Source: Fen-1258 sp964449775
Lineage (GTDB): Bacteria > Bacteroidota > Ignavibacteria > Ignavibacteriales > Melioribacteraceae
Length of the DNA stretch: 64,000 nt
Direction: 5' to 3'
NCBI GenBank assembly: GCA_964449775.1
Contig: CAYVBQ010000012.1
Span: forward strand, 36,269-100,268
How positions within the stretch are numbered: the first letter of the stretch is position 1; each line of letters starts with the position of its first letter. Made by a program: the position numbers and the translations under genes. Of the stretch, positions 53,598-62,445 are shown in pieces. The notes beneath the pieces are model-generated. The model was not told the DNA's origin, did no database searches, and saw nothing but the letters and a program-made list of their open reading frames with translations.

Positions 53598-54206
53598 ATG
53601 TCTCTTGTTCCTATTATATACACAAGCTTGCTACTCTTTTCAGCATTCCTCATTTTTGTTATAATTGTTTCCTATATCTCCTTCAAAACAAAAACCAGGG
53701 ACCGGGTACCTTTCCACTTGAAAAATTATGATCCACTCGGTAATCGACTTGCCGTTCAACCGTTAGCCGTAAATAATTATAACATCGTCAGACATACCGC
53801 TGCACAATATGTAATTCCTATCCAATCAAATAAACATTCTCAGAAATTAGAGAAACTTCAGAAAGAAGAGGATAATTATCTTAGATCAGTCCAGGCATTG
53901 AAGAAAAAAACTTATGAAGCAAAAATTTTCAGTGACACCGATAAAAAAGGGGAAAATGAAATAGGAAGAAATAAGGAATCCTATCAATTAACGAGTAGTT
54001 ATAAACCTATTCCGCTTTTGAATAGACTTGAAATCATGAATCAATCTGAAAAATTTAAGACCTCAGTTAGAGAAGAGAGCTACTCGATAAAAAAAGAGAA
54101 GAGTTATACCAACCATGGTGATATTAATTTATTTTCTTTTTACAGCGATAGATCTGATCTGGACTCCGCCGCATTTTCAACTCCGAAAATCAATAGGGCT
54201 ATTTAG
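53598..54206 (+). CDS. Membrane-anchored protein of unknown function, paralogue A
   Basis: A 202-residue protein with one N-terminal helix (SLVPIIYTSLLLFSAFLIFV) and a long charged, probably disordered tail rich in Lys, Glu and Ser. The frame is open from 53466, but the ATG at 53598 is chosen since its product aligns with the start of the next gene (M-x-L-x-PIIYT-x-L). The charged tail should be cytoplasmic by the positive-inside rule (KTKTRDR follows the helix). A coiled-coil-like part is QKLEKLQKEEDNYLRSVQAL. No family recognised. Confidence 0.7.
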   Translation: MSLVPIIYTSLLLFSAFLIFVIIVSYISFKTKTRDRVPFHLKNYDPLGNRLAVQPLAVNNYNIVRHTAAQYVIPIQSNKHSQKLEKLQKEEDNYLRSVQALKKKTYEAKIFSDTDKKGENEIGRNKESYQLTSSYKPIPLLNRLEIMNQSEKFKTSVREESYSIKKEKSYTNHGDINLFSFYSDRSDLDSAAFSTPKINRAI

Positions 54207-54262
54207 CACAACAAATTATTGAACAGAATTGGTGCACTTGGGATAATTTTATATTTTAGCAT

Positions 54263-54838
54263 ATGGAATTAATCCCTATCATTTATACCGTCCTAAAAAT
54301 TGTAGTTGTATTAACTATTCTTACTTTAACTATTTCCTTTATCGGTTATAAGCTGAGACAAAGAAAAGGTGAAAATGGTACTATCAACAACAAAAATGCA
54401 AACTTATTCGAACCAATTGAAAAAGCTATAACCCCATTAAAATCTGATCTAAAATCAAATGAAGCAAGGTCAGTTTCAAAACCAAGAGAAGCAAGACCAG
54501 TTTCAAAATCAAATGAAGCAAGACAAGAAAAATTAGTCGGAGAGAAAAAGAAAGACGACAATCAAAGAAGACATGCTCACAAAGATCCTTCCAAACACAA
54601 AGTAGAACCACATACTGACAAGCCAAGAATTCAAAATGAAAGAATCTTGGTGTTGAAAAGTCTTTCTACTCCAAGAGCCAAAGAAGAGATGCCTAAAAAG
54701 ACAAAAACCAAAACTGGTAAAGATCAAACTCGGGCATTGGGTGATGATATACTTGATAAATACATGGAGGATGAAGATAATGATATGTTTACATTAAAAG
54801 TTAAGAAGAATAAAGAGAATCCCGAAGGCAACGTTTAA
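54263..54838 (+). CDS. Membrane-anchored protein of unknown function, paralogue B
   Basis: A 191-residue protein: helix at residues 3-28 (LIPIIYTVLKIVVVLTILTL), basic stop-transfer KLRQRKG, then a long, low-complexity, highly charged tail. The first nine residues match paralogue A, so the two are a tandem pair that diverged in the tail. The tail contains a short tandem repeat (see 54452-54526) and an acidic segment DDILDKYMEDEDNDMF near the end that may be a folded or binding motif. No clear ribosome site precedes its ATG. Confidence 0.7.
   Translation: MELIPIIYTVLKIVVVLTILTLTISFIGYKLRQRKGENGTINNKNANLFEPIEKAITPLKSDLKSNEARSVSKPREARPVSKSNEARQEKLVGEKKKDDNQRRHAHKDPSKHKVEPHTDKPRIQNERILVLKSLSTPRAKEEMPKKTKTKTGKDQTRALGDDILDKYMEDEDNDMFTLKVKKNKENPEGNV
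54452..54526 (+). repeat. 27-base tandem repeat within paralogue B
   Basis: Nearly three in-frame units encode SNEARSVSK, PREARPVSK and SNEARQEK. Unit length is a multiple of three, so copy-number change would leave the frame open. Confidence 0.75.
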
Positions 54839-54927
54839 TTTTTCATTTCAAAGAATCATTTCTTATTATTTATCATCTAATTAATTCAATAACTGTTTTC
54901 CGAAACGATAATTCATTTGGAGGAATA

Positions 54928-55128
54928 ATGACCGAGTTGAGCTATAAAATAAATGGAATGAGCTGCGGACATTGCGTCATGGCAGTTAAAAAGGAACTTT
55001 CAAAATTAAATTTGGAATCAGTTGAGGTTGAAATAGGATCGGCAAAAATAAAATTTGACGAAACTAAAATTGAAGCGCTCGCTCTCGAAAACGCGATCAG
55101 AGAAGCGGGATACGAAATAGCAGAATAA
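54928..55128 (+). CDS. Heavy-metal-associated (CopZ-like) copper chaperone
   Basis: A 66-residue ferredoxin-like HMA domain: SYKINGMSCGHCVMAVKKEL has the GMxCxxC Cu(I) site, and the C-terminus AIREAGYEIAE is typical. It probably hands copper to the ATPase whose ATG is five bases beyond its stop. A good ribosome site GGAGGAATA precedes the ATG. Confidence 0.92.
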   Translation: MTELSYKINGMSCGHCVMAVKKELSKLNLESVEVEIGSAKIKFDETKIEALALENAIREAGYEIAE

Positions 55129-55133
55129 GTGTT

Positions 55134-57365
55134 ATGAAAAATTTCAATCTCCCCGTCGAAGGAATGACATGCGCAAGCTGTGTTACACGTGTTGAAAAAA
55201 TCATAGGTAAGTTTGATGGCGTAAAAAACGTAAATGTTAATCTGGCAACAGAGCATGTTTCATTCGAAGTTGAAAATGATAATTTCAATCTTGATTCGGT
55301 TGTTGAAGCAGTTAATGAATACGGTTACAAATTAAAAGTGGAATCCGCTGCAAAAGTTAACCATCCATCTCTACAAGAGGACTCTTCCCCCTCTGAGAAG
55401 GACGAGTATTTTGATCAAGTAAAAAAAGATTTTATACTGGCTCTCTTTTTTACTTTACCGCTCTTTGCTATCAGTATGTTAATAGACTATTCGTTCTTCA
55501 AAAATATTTGGCATTTCTCGGTTGATTACACGCATAAAATTTTATTAATTCTCACGACCCCAATCATTTTTATTAGCGGGAAAAGATTTTACCAAATCTT
55601 CTGGACGAACCTTAAACATTTTTCCGCCGAGATGAATTCTCTCGTGGCAATTGGAACCGGCGCGGCTTACGGATACAGTGTAATAGCAACACTGTTCCCC
55701 GATGTTGTTTCTATTCATGGTGAACTGCCTCATGTTTACTTTGAAACCGCCGGTGTAATTATTACTCTTATCTTGATGGGAAAGCTTCTTGAACACAGCG
55801 CTAAAAGAAAAACTAACACAGCGATCAAAAAACTGATTGAGCTGAAACCAAAGACAGCTAAAATTCTCATCAACGAAAAAGAGACCGTAATAAATATCTC
55901 CGATTTACAAATCGGTCATATTGTTGTGATCAAACCCGGAGAAAAAATTCCATCTGATGGAATTATTGTTTGGGGTAACTCTGCGGTTGATGAGGCAATG
56001 ATAACCGGAGAAAGTATTCCTTCTGAAAAAACAGTCGGCTCAAAAGTTATTGGCGGAACAATAAATAAAAACGGCACATTCAATTTCAAAGTAACTGAAG
56101 TTGGTAACAATACTGTTCTTGCGCAAATTATTAGACTTGTAGAACAGGCGCAAGCATCAAAACTTCCTATCCAAAAACTTGTGGATAAAATTGCCGGTGT
56201 GTTTGTGCCAATTGTTGTTTTGATTGCATTTCTTACTTTTATCACATGGCTGTTTATTGGTGGTCATAATTCTTTCAGTGTGGCACTTGTAAATTTTGTT
56301 GCTGTGCTAATTATTGCATGTCCGTGCGCACTTGGATTGGCAACTCCAACTGCAATAATTGTCGGCAGCGGACTCGGTGCGTCGCATGGAATTTTAATAC
56401 GCAACGGCGAAAGTTTAGAACTCGCACAAAAAATTACAACAATAATTTTCGATAAGACCGGAACCATTACAGAGGGAAAACCAAGTGTTTCCGAAATAAC
56501 AACCGAAAATATTACGGAGGATGAACTTCTATTATTGAGCGCTTCTCTTGAATCAAAATCTGAACATCCTTTAGGAATGGCAATCGTAGAAAAAGCAAGA
56601 TCAAAAGATATTTCTTTATTGCAGCCGGAATCATTTCAGAATTTATCCGGATTTGGATTAACCGGGATAGTAAAAAGCCGTGCGGTAATTATCGGTAATA
56701 TGAATTTGATGAAGGAGTATTCCATCAAAATGGAGTCGATGAAAGAGCAATTTGAAAAATTGGTTGAAGATGGAAGAACTGTTGTTTGTATTGCAATTGA
56801 TGGCGAGCTTAAAGGGATGATAGCGATTGAGGACAAATTAAAAGAAACTTCCGATAGAGCTATTCAAGAATTGAATAAGATGAACATAAGAACAGTGATG
56901 ATAACCGGGGACAACTCCAAAACAGCCGAAGCAATTGCTAAGAGAGTAGGAATTACTGAATACAAATCAGAGGTTCTTCCCGATGAGAAAGCCAATATCG
57001 TGAAAGAGTATCAGAGCAAGGGTGAAATAGTTGCGATGGTTGGAGACGGCATCAACGATTCTCCCGCGCTTGCTCAAGCAGATGTTGGTATTGCGATCGG
57101 GACAGGAACGGATGTAGCCATCGAAACAGCACAGATAACATTAGTGCAAGGAAATTTACTTGGTGTGGTTAAAGCAATAAATCTTTCAAGACATACAATC
57201 AAGACAATTAAGCAGAATTTATTCTGGGCGTTTATTTATAATACGATTGGTATTCCTCTTGCAGCGCTTGGAATGCTCAATCCGATGATCGGCGCTTTAG
57301 CCATGTCGCTTAGTTCCGTTTCGGTTGTGAGTAATTCACTGCGGTTAAAGAGAGCAAAAATTTAA
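55134..57365 (+). CDS. copA: Copper-exporting P1B-type ATPase
   Basis: A 743-residue Cu(I)-ATPase. In order: one HMA domain (PVEGMTCASCVTRVEKI), a linker HPSLQEDSSPSEKDEYF encoded by repeat-like DNA, eight helices, the actuator MITGESIPSE, the CPC site in ACPCALGLATPTA, phosphorylation site DKTGTITEGKP, SEHPLGMAIV, GDGINDSPALAQAD, and the last-helix motif MSLSSVSVVSNSLRL. These are the marks of the CopA/P1B-1 group. It removes Cu(I) from the cytoplasm and is coupled to the chaperone gene. Confidence 0.95.
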   Translation: MKNFNLPVEGMTCASCVTRVEKIIGKFDGVKNVNVNLATEHVSFEVENDNFNLDSVVEAVNEYGYKLKVESAAKVNHPSLQEDSSPSEKDEYFDQVKKDFILALFFTLPLFAISMLIDYSFFKNIWHFSVDYTHKILLILTTPIIFISGKRFYQIFWTNLKHFSAEMNSLVAIGTGAAYGYSVIATLFPDVVSIHGELPHVYFETAGVIITLILMGKLLEHSAKRKTNTAIKKLIELKPKTAKILINEKETVINISDLQIGHIVVIKPGEKIPSDGIIVWGNSAVDEAMITGESIPSEKTVGSKVIGGTINKNGTFNFKVTEVGNNTVLAQIIRLVEQAQASKLPIQKLVDKIAGVFVPIVVLIAFLTFITWLFIGGHNSFSVALVNFVAVLIIACPCALGLATPTAIIVGSGLGASHGILIRNGESLELAQKITTIIFDKTGTITEGKPSVSEITTENITEDELLLLSASLESKSEHPLGMAIVEKARSKDISLLQPESFQNLSGFGLTGIVKSRAVIIGNMNLMKEYSIKMESMKEQFEKLVEDGRTVVCIAIDGELKGMIAIEDKLKETSDRAIQELNKMNIRTVMITGDNSKTAEAIAKRVGITEYKSEVLPDEKANIVKEYQSKGEIVAMVGDGINDSPALAQADVGIAIGTGTDVAIETAQITLVQGNLLGVVKAINLSRHTIKTIKQNLFWAFIYNTIGIPLAALGMLNPMIGALAMSLSSVSVVSNSLRLKRAKI

Positions 57366-57370
57366 TTACA

Positions 57371-57396
57371 TAGAGACGCTCCATGGAGCGTCTCTA
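57371..57396. repeat. 26-bp perfect palindrome (TAGAGACGCTCCA and its inverse)
   Basis: A perfect palindrome between copA and the cupin gene. The GTAGAGACGC...GCGTCTCTAC type is a widely dispersed intergenic repeat in several phyla. It may act as a hairpin after copA. Confidence 0.9.
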
Positions 57397-57409
57397 CAAA
57401 AGGAAACAT

Positions 57410-57772
57410 ATGAAAAATTACGAACTGCAAACAAAACCTTTCATCGTTGCAACAAATGACGGCAAACTGATCGAGGAACATTTTGGCAAAACCAGCATCG
57501 AAATTGGCGATTACAGCTTCGCTCATATGATCGCTCCATCGGGATGGTCGGAGCCGTTTCAGACTCCTGAGTTTGATGAGATAACTTACATTATCAGCGG
57601 TAAGAAAAAATTTGAAGTTGATGGTGAGGAAATAATTTTAGAAAAGAACCAATCAATTTGTGTTAAAAAAGGAAGCCGTGTACGATACTCCAATCCCTTT
57701 GCTGAACCATGCGAGTATGTATCGGTTTGTATCCCGGCATTTACAATTGAGAGAGTGAAACGGGGAAAATAA
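57410..57772 (+). CDS. Cupin-domain protein (EutQ-like small barrel)
   Basis: A 120-residue single cupin: EFDEITYIISGKKKFEVDGEE is the first cupin motif region and NPFAEPCEYVSVCIPAF the second. The expected metal ligands are only partly present, so it may bind a small molecule rather than act as an enzyme. The ATG at 57410 is preferred because AAAAGGAAA lies just before it; an upstream in-frame ATG (57383) falls inside the palindrome. A truncated close copy lies at 58434-58658. Confidence 0.8.
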   Translation: MKNYELQTKPFIVATNDGKLIEEHFGKTSIEIGDYSFAHMIAPSGWSEPFQTPEFDEITYIISGKKKFEVDGEEIILEKNQSICVKKGSRVRYSNPFAEPCEYVSVCIPAFTIERVKRGK

Positions 57773-57847
57773 TTAATACTTGGAAGGACTTACAAAATTC
57801 TTTACGCCCATAATATTTTCGTTTGGCATTTATTGAAGACAATAAAA

Positions 57848-58144
57848 TTAATCCAATCTATTAGTATAATATTTGGGTTTCCTTTTTTGATGGGCAATTG
57901 CAAGTATATAAATTCTTCCGTGATCAATTCGAAAAATAATTGAGAAAGGAAATTTTCTTAATAATGCTATCCTAAACTCATTGAAATAAACCGGAAATTC
58001 AAGGGGATTGCTTCTAATTCGTTTTAGTACATATTCAATTTCCAGAATAAACTTTTTGCCCAAACCGAACACAAGCTCATCATAATAATCACGGGCATCG
58101 AGAAGTTCCTTTTCAGCTAATTTGTGAAAATCAGTTTGTATCAT
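57848..58144 (-). CDS. ParE-family toxin
   Basis: A 98-residue RelE/ParE-superfamily protein: FHKLAEKELLDARDYYDEL, GLGKKFILEIEYVLKRIRSNP, RIALLRKFPFSIIFRI and ILAIAHQKRKPKYYTNR at the C-terminus match the ParE group. It is expected to poison gyrase or cleave mRNA unless bound by the antitoxin. ATGA overlap with the antitoxin gene shows coupling. Confidence 0.88.
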   Translation of the reverse strand: MIQTDFHKLAEKELLDARDYYDELVFGLGKKFILEIEYVLKRIRSNPLEFPVYFNEFRIALLRKFPFSIIFRIDHGRIYILAIAHQKRKPKYYTNRLD

Positions 58145-58365
58145 TCATATTTTGATTTTGCTTCTTTGATTACAAGTTCGGCCGCTCTTCTTACCGAGGA
58201 ATCTATCTTTAACTGCTCATATCTTTCATTAACTTCATCTTGCCATATTTTGTCTATGTTTTGAATACCCTCGGAATCAATGCTTTCAAGAAGTATATAT
58301 GAAAGTTCCGCCCTCTCTTTTGCAGATAAAGACAGTGCCGCTTTTTCTATTTTTTTTATGCTCAT
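58141..58365 (-). CDS. Addiction-module antitoxin
   Basis: A 74-residue protein: MSIKKIEKAALSLSAKERAE then LSYILLESID and IDKIWQDEVNERYEQL, the pattern of the short addiction-module component that pairs with ParE toxins. The ATG at 58365 is used; the longer open frame to 58452 adds a segment without family similarity. The unit lies between the intact cupin and its truncated copy. Confidence 0.85.
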   Translation of the reverse strand: MSIKKIEKAALSLSAKERAELSYILLESIDSEGIQNIDKIWQDEVNERYEQLKIDSSVRRAAELVIKEAKSKYE

Positions 58366-58433
58366 TAATAACCCGCTTTTATTTGTGTTAAATATCATAA
58401 ATAGATTTTCAAAATGCAATTTCCAACAGACCG

Positions 58434-58658
58434 AGCGAACCGTTCCAAACACCTGAATTTGATGAGATCACTTACATATTCAGCGGCAAGAAAAAATTTG
58501 AAGTTGACAACGAAGAGATAATTTTAGGAAAGAACCAATCAATTTGTGTGAAGAAAGGAAGCCGTGTACGATACTCAAATCCCTTTGCTGAACCATGCGA
58601 GTATGTATCTGTCTGTATTCCGGCATTTACGATTGATCGGGTTAAGAGAGAAGAGTAA
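58434..58658 (+). pseudogene. Truncated duplicate of the cupin gene
   Basis: The 74 codons from SEPFQTPEFDEITY to FTIDRVKREE match the C-terminal part of the cupin at 57410-57772 with only about six substitutions (for example IISG to IFSG, VDGEE to VDNEE). No start codon is available: an in-frame TAA lies at 58398. The N-terminal half is missing exactly where the toxin-antitoxin module begins. Confidence 0.88.
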
Positions 58659-58662
58659 GTCC

Positions 58663-59475
58663 CTAAACTTTGGTGTTAGATCTTGGGACAATATCTTGCA
58701 TCGAAAATTTGGACAGTTCTCCACGAATGGTGTCAATGTCTCGATGAGCACTTTTTTCTATCAATAGGGCAATGATTCCACAAATAATGGGTGAAGCAAA
58801 ACTGTTCCCATTCATTGGTTGTCTTCTTCCGTTTAGTACAAGAGCATTCTTAGAAAAACCATCAGCTAAACATTCAACGGCATCCCCGGAATTGTATATG
58901 AAATCAAATTTGCTCTCAGTACGAGTTGAACTAACACTAATTACATTCTCGAATATTGCCGGATAGCTGTTGTTATCTAAGTTCCCATTTGCCGAGATAA
59001 TAATATTTTTTTTCTGTTTTGCTTTTTCACAAACAGCATACATGGGATAAAGCGCTTCTGATAATTTAGTGCCTAAACTTAGATTTATTAAATCGACGCC
59101 ATAATCAATTGCATAATTAATTGCCGCAACAATTATTTCTATACTAGTCTCTAAGCGTGAATTAAACACCTTGATGGGTAATATTTCAACTGAAGGTGCA
59201 ATTTGTAAAATTATGTCTATACAGGCTGTTCCATGTCCCAACTTGTCGAAATAATCATCGCTCTGCTCAAACACGAATCCTTCTTTGTCACCAATAAATG
59301 AAATGCCCTTAGCAATTCGAGAATCATTAGTAATAAATTCATCACAGCCGCTATCTATTACGGCTATCTTTATCTTCTCACCGGTTAATGAGCCAAATTT
59401 ATTTTTCAACCATCCGGGTCGTACCAAGGAAAAAGAACCGTTATAATATATTTTGTTATCTATAACCGGTCTCAA
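58663..59475 (-). CDS. S8 subtilisin-like serine protease of the RiPP-like cluster
   Basis: A 270-residue compact subtilase with complete triad: Asp in IAVIDSGCDEF, His in LGHGTACIDI, Ser in NGNSFASPIICG, and the oxyanion Asn in IIISANGNLDNN. No signal peptide or propeptide is visible, so it is probably cytoplasmic, as expected for a leader-cleaving enzyme such as LanP-type proteases. The frame can only start at a TTG (59475) because TAA lies immediately before it and no ATG follows until mid-domain. It is the last gene of the operon, six bases after the HlyD stop. Confidence 0.85.
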   Translation of the reverse strand: MRPVIDNKIYYNGSFSLVRPGWLKNKFGSLTGEKIKIAVIDSGCDEFITNDSRIAKGISFIGDKEGFVFEQSDDYFDKLGHGTACIDIILQIAPSVEILPIKVFNSRLETSIEIIVAAINYAIDYGVDLINLSLGTKLSEALYPMYAVCEKAKQKKNIIISANGNLDNNSYPAIFENVISVSSTRTESKFDFIYNSGDAVECLADGFSKNALVLNGRRQPMNGNSFASPIICGIIALLIEKSAHRDIDTIRGELSKFSMQDIVPRSNTKV

Positions 59476-59480
59476 TTATT

Positions 59481-60635
59481 TCACAACCATTTTCTTAAGT
59501 TTTTTATTAAAACGTTTATAATCTTGTCGCTGTCTTTGAGAATCTTTGCTTCGATAGTAAAACCCCGTCTTAATTTGTTGAAGCTCTTTTCATAAGCATG
59601 GATATTGACTGCTACATCAACCCGATATAAACCACTTGCTACTTGACTTATTTTCTCTTTAGAAGGTTCCGCGGCGATATTAGTAATTTTACCCGGTATC
59701 AAAAAGAATTCATCGGCTAATTTCATTGCTTTCACTTCAATTTTAACCGAGTCGCCGATTGAAAGTTCATAAACATCTTTTTCGCTTACATTCAGAACCG
59801 ACTTCCAGCTATTCGTTTCGCTAATTTCAAAAAGAGAACTCCCCTCATTCACAATAGCGCCAATCATATTTTCCAAATTCTCGGTAAGTAATTTTCCATC
59901 GAATGGAGCGAAAAATTTTGTTTTAGTCAAATACTCCTTTTGTCTTTGTATTAATTTCTGAAGTTGCTTCAACTCCAACTTAACGGATTGTAATTCCAAC
60001 TCTTTTAATAGCGTGCTTTGCTCTCTAGATTTATAATTATCTAACTCTGCCTCTGCCGATATTATTTCAGCGACTGCATAGTCCATCGTAATATGAGTGC
60101 CTTGTTTGTAATTTTTTATTAAAGAATCTGCTTGAGCGCCTGGGAAATAATCATTGGCTTTCTGCCGGAGGTTGGCTTTTGCTTTTAGCAATTGTGCTTC
60201 GGCTTTTTTTCTATTCAATTCGATCTGATCAAGTTCGATAGGGAGTGATTTCTCTTTGATCTCATATTCAATTCTCTTTTTGGTTAAATCATCTACCGAT
60301 TTTTCTAATTGATCGGCTACTTTAACCGAATCGAATTGAACAAGCAGATCCCCCTTTAGAAAATTAGACCCGCTTTTGACAAATATGTTTTTTATCTCTC
60401 CGCTCAATGGACTGTGAATATATGCTAATCCGGAGGGTTCAAGGTAACCACCGGCATCGATAGTTACATCTATCTTCACCGTTGTAATGATCAATAGCGC
60501 TGCTAAAATTAAAAATATAATTATGCCGAATGTTATAGTGATAACTTTAGAAACGATACTGGAAGAATATTTCGTTTTAATATTCGGCAGTTCGTAAATA
60601 TTTTTGTTCCTATTTTGGTTTTGTTCGGAGAGCAT
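59481..60635 (-). CDS. HlyD-family membrane fusion protein
   Basis: A 384-residue periplasmic adaptor: one N-terminal helix at about 34-53 (VITITFGIIIFLILAALLII), the lipoyl half-motifs AYIHSPLSGEIKNIFVKSG and FFAPFDGKLLTENLENMIG, and two long coiled-coil stretches between (about residues 95-235). It bridges the ABC transporter upstream to an outer-membrane channel not seen here. Its partner gene ends eight bases upstream. Confidence 0.9.
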   Translation of the reverse strand: MLSEQNQNRNKNIYELPNIKTKYSSSIVSKVITITFGIIIFLILAALLIITTVKIDVTIDAGGYLEPSGLAYIHSPLSGEIKNIFVKSGSNFLKGDLLVQFDSVKVADQLEKSVDDLTKKRIEYEIKEKSLPIELDQIELNRKKAEAQLLKAKANLRQKANDYFPGAQADSLIKNYKQGTHITMDYAVAEIISAEAELDNYKSREQSTLLKELELQSVKLELKQLQKLIQRQKEYLTKTKFFAPFDGKLLTENLENMIGAIVNEGSSLFEISETNSWKSVLNVSEKDVYELSIGDSVKIEVKAMKLADEFFLIPGKITNIAAEPSKEKISQVASGLYRVDVAVNIHAYEKSFNKLRRGFTIEAKILKDSDKIINVLIKNLRKWL

Positions 60636-60642
60636 ATTGATC

Positions 60643-62445
60643 TTATTTCTTAATATTCTTAAATGACATCTCTCTTAAATTTCCGGTTAATGAGAAATAC
60701 ATCTGTCTGTATAAATCACTGCTATTTAATAGTTCGTCATGCGTTCCCGTGGAATGAATCTTACCCGCCTCTAATATGCAGACTAAGTCCGCAATATTTG
60801 CGCAAGTCATTCGGTGAGTAACATAAATAATAGTTCTTCCTTTCATAAAATCGAATACATTTTTAAGCAGTTCTGATTCCGTATTGATATCAATGTTTGA
60901 AGTTGCTTCATCGAGAATTAAAATTGGAGAGTTCCTCAAAATGGCACGCGCGATAGATACCCTTTGTCTTTGTCCGCCCGATAGTGTGCTTCCCCATTCC
61001 GAAACTTCAGTTTCATAATGTTCCGGAAGACCGTCGATCAGTTCATCAAGTTTGCAGATTCTAACGGCTTCGTGAACAAATTTTTCATCAACGTTTTCAA
61101 GACCAAGAGTTAGGTTTTGCCAGATAGTTCCCTTAATAATACTGAACTCCTGCCAAACAACCGAAACCTGTTTTCTCAATTCATTAATGGAAAAAGAATT
61201 TATAGAGTTACTGTCATATAAAATATTTCCATCTTTTAATTTTTCCATGCCAAGCAGAAGTCTTAGAAGTGTGGTTTTGCCGGAACCGCTGGGACCCAGT
61301 ATGGAAGTAATAGTTCCTTTTTCGATAGTTAGATTAACATCATGAAGAATTGTTTTTTCAGGGTTGTAAGAAAAACTTACTTTCTCAATTTCAATTTTAC
61401 CGGCAATTTTATTTATTATAGGAGGTGTTTCATTGTAGACTAACTCCGGTTTCTGTTCTACTTCGCTGTCGAGATATTCATACATTCTATTTAACGAAAC
61501 AGAAGTTTGCTGGAAATCCGAAAATAAATTTACAATCTGTGAAAGCGGGTTGTACAAATAGCCAATGTATGCGGTAAAAGCCATGTAATCGCCAAGAGTC
61601 ATCTCCTTTGAAAGAATATAACCCCACCCAAGCCATGTAAAAAGCGCTGTGTTGAGAGTGCGTACAAAACCATTAAGCAAACCCATCACTTGTCCCAACG
61701 CGCCGGCTTTTAACTGAACATTAATTGCGCCTTCCATCTGTTCTTTAGTCTTGTTAAAAACATACTTCTCTAAAACCATTGATTTGATAAGCCGAATGTT
61801 TGAAAGCGATTCAACCTGGAAGGCATTGATCTCTGCAAATGCTTCTGCGGATTTCTTCCAATACTTTCTTAAAAGCTTGCCTGAAACCGCAATAATAATT
61901 GTTGTAACGGGTAAACTTATTAATGAAATTATTGCAAGCTTCCAATGAAGCAGGAAGAGAAACGGCGGTACAATAAAAAGATAAATTCCATTTACAAATA
62001 CGGTTTGAAAAAGATTATTAACTGATTTCAAAGAATTGGAGAGATCACCAAACCTTGACATCACCTCGCCAACGCGGTGTTCATCAAAAAAGCGGATTCT
62101 AAGATGCTGCAAGTGGTTGAAGAACATCAAGCTGGTTGAATTACTAAGCTGTGTGTTTATAACGAGACTGTAGTAACTTTGTAATGTTCCAATTAAAATA
62201 CTTCCAACACTTACACCAAGAATGCCAGCAACAAGAACGTGCATTAAGGAAATATCTTCTGTTGGATAAACTTTATCAATTAATAGTTTAGTTAAGAAGG
62301 GAGTAATCATTCCAATTAATCCAATTATTAAACCGAGCGATAACCCTTTAATTATTTTGGGCCAGTACGGTTTAACTAATAAAAGAAATCTCTTAAAGTA
62401 TTGGAACGATTCTTTTAATTGTGGAATTTTTTCTTGGTTGTTCAT
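60643..62445 (-). CDS. ABC exporter (fused permease-ATPase) without peptidase domain
   Basis: A 600-residue type I ABC exporter: six helices, then the ATPase with Walker A LGPSGSGKTTLLRLLLG, WQEFSIIKGTIWQN (Q-loop), signature STLSGGQRQRVSIARAI and Walker B PILILDEATSNID, followed by the switch His in YVTHRM. There is no N-terminal C39 peptidase, so the leader must be removed by another protein, plausibly the S8 protease. ATG at 62445 overlaps the stop of the upstream gene (ATGA); an in-frame TTG at 62460 is less likely. Confidence 0.92.
   Translation of the reverse strand: MNNQEKIPQLKESFQYFKRFLLLVKPYWPKIIKGLSLGLIIGLIGMITPFLTKLLIDKVYPTEDISLMHVLVAGILGVSVGSILIGTLQSYYSLVINTQLSNSTSLMFFNHLQHLRIRFFDEHRVGEVMSRFGDLSNSLKSVNNLFQTVFVNGIYLFIVPPFLFLLHWKLAIISLISLPVTTIIIAVSGKLLRKYWKKSAEAFAEINAFQVESLSNIRLIKSMVLEKYVFNKTKEQMEGAINVQLKAGALGQVMGLLNGFVRTLNTALFTWLGWGYILSKEMTLGDYMAFTAYIGYLYNPLSQIVNLFSDFQQTSVSLNRMYEYLDSEVEQKPELVYNETPPIINKIAGKIEIEKVSFSYNPEKTILHDVNLTIEKGTITSILGPSGSGKTTLLRLLLGMEKLKDGNILYDSNSINSFSINELRKQVSVVWQEFSIIKGTIWQNLTLGLENVDEKFVHEAVRICKLDELIDGLPEHYETEVSEWGSTLSGGQRQRVSIARAILRNSPILILDEATSNIDINTESELLKNVFDFMKGRTIIYVTHRMTCANIADLVCILEAGKIHSTGTHDELLNSSDLYRQMYFSLTGNLREMSFKNIKK

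Noticed and set aside
60643..62445. Bacteriocin ABC transporter with C39 leader peptidase
   Set aside because: The N-terminus goes directly into the membrane helices; there is no Cys-His peptidase domain.
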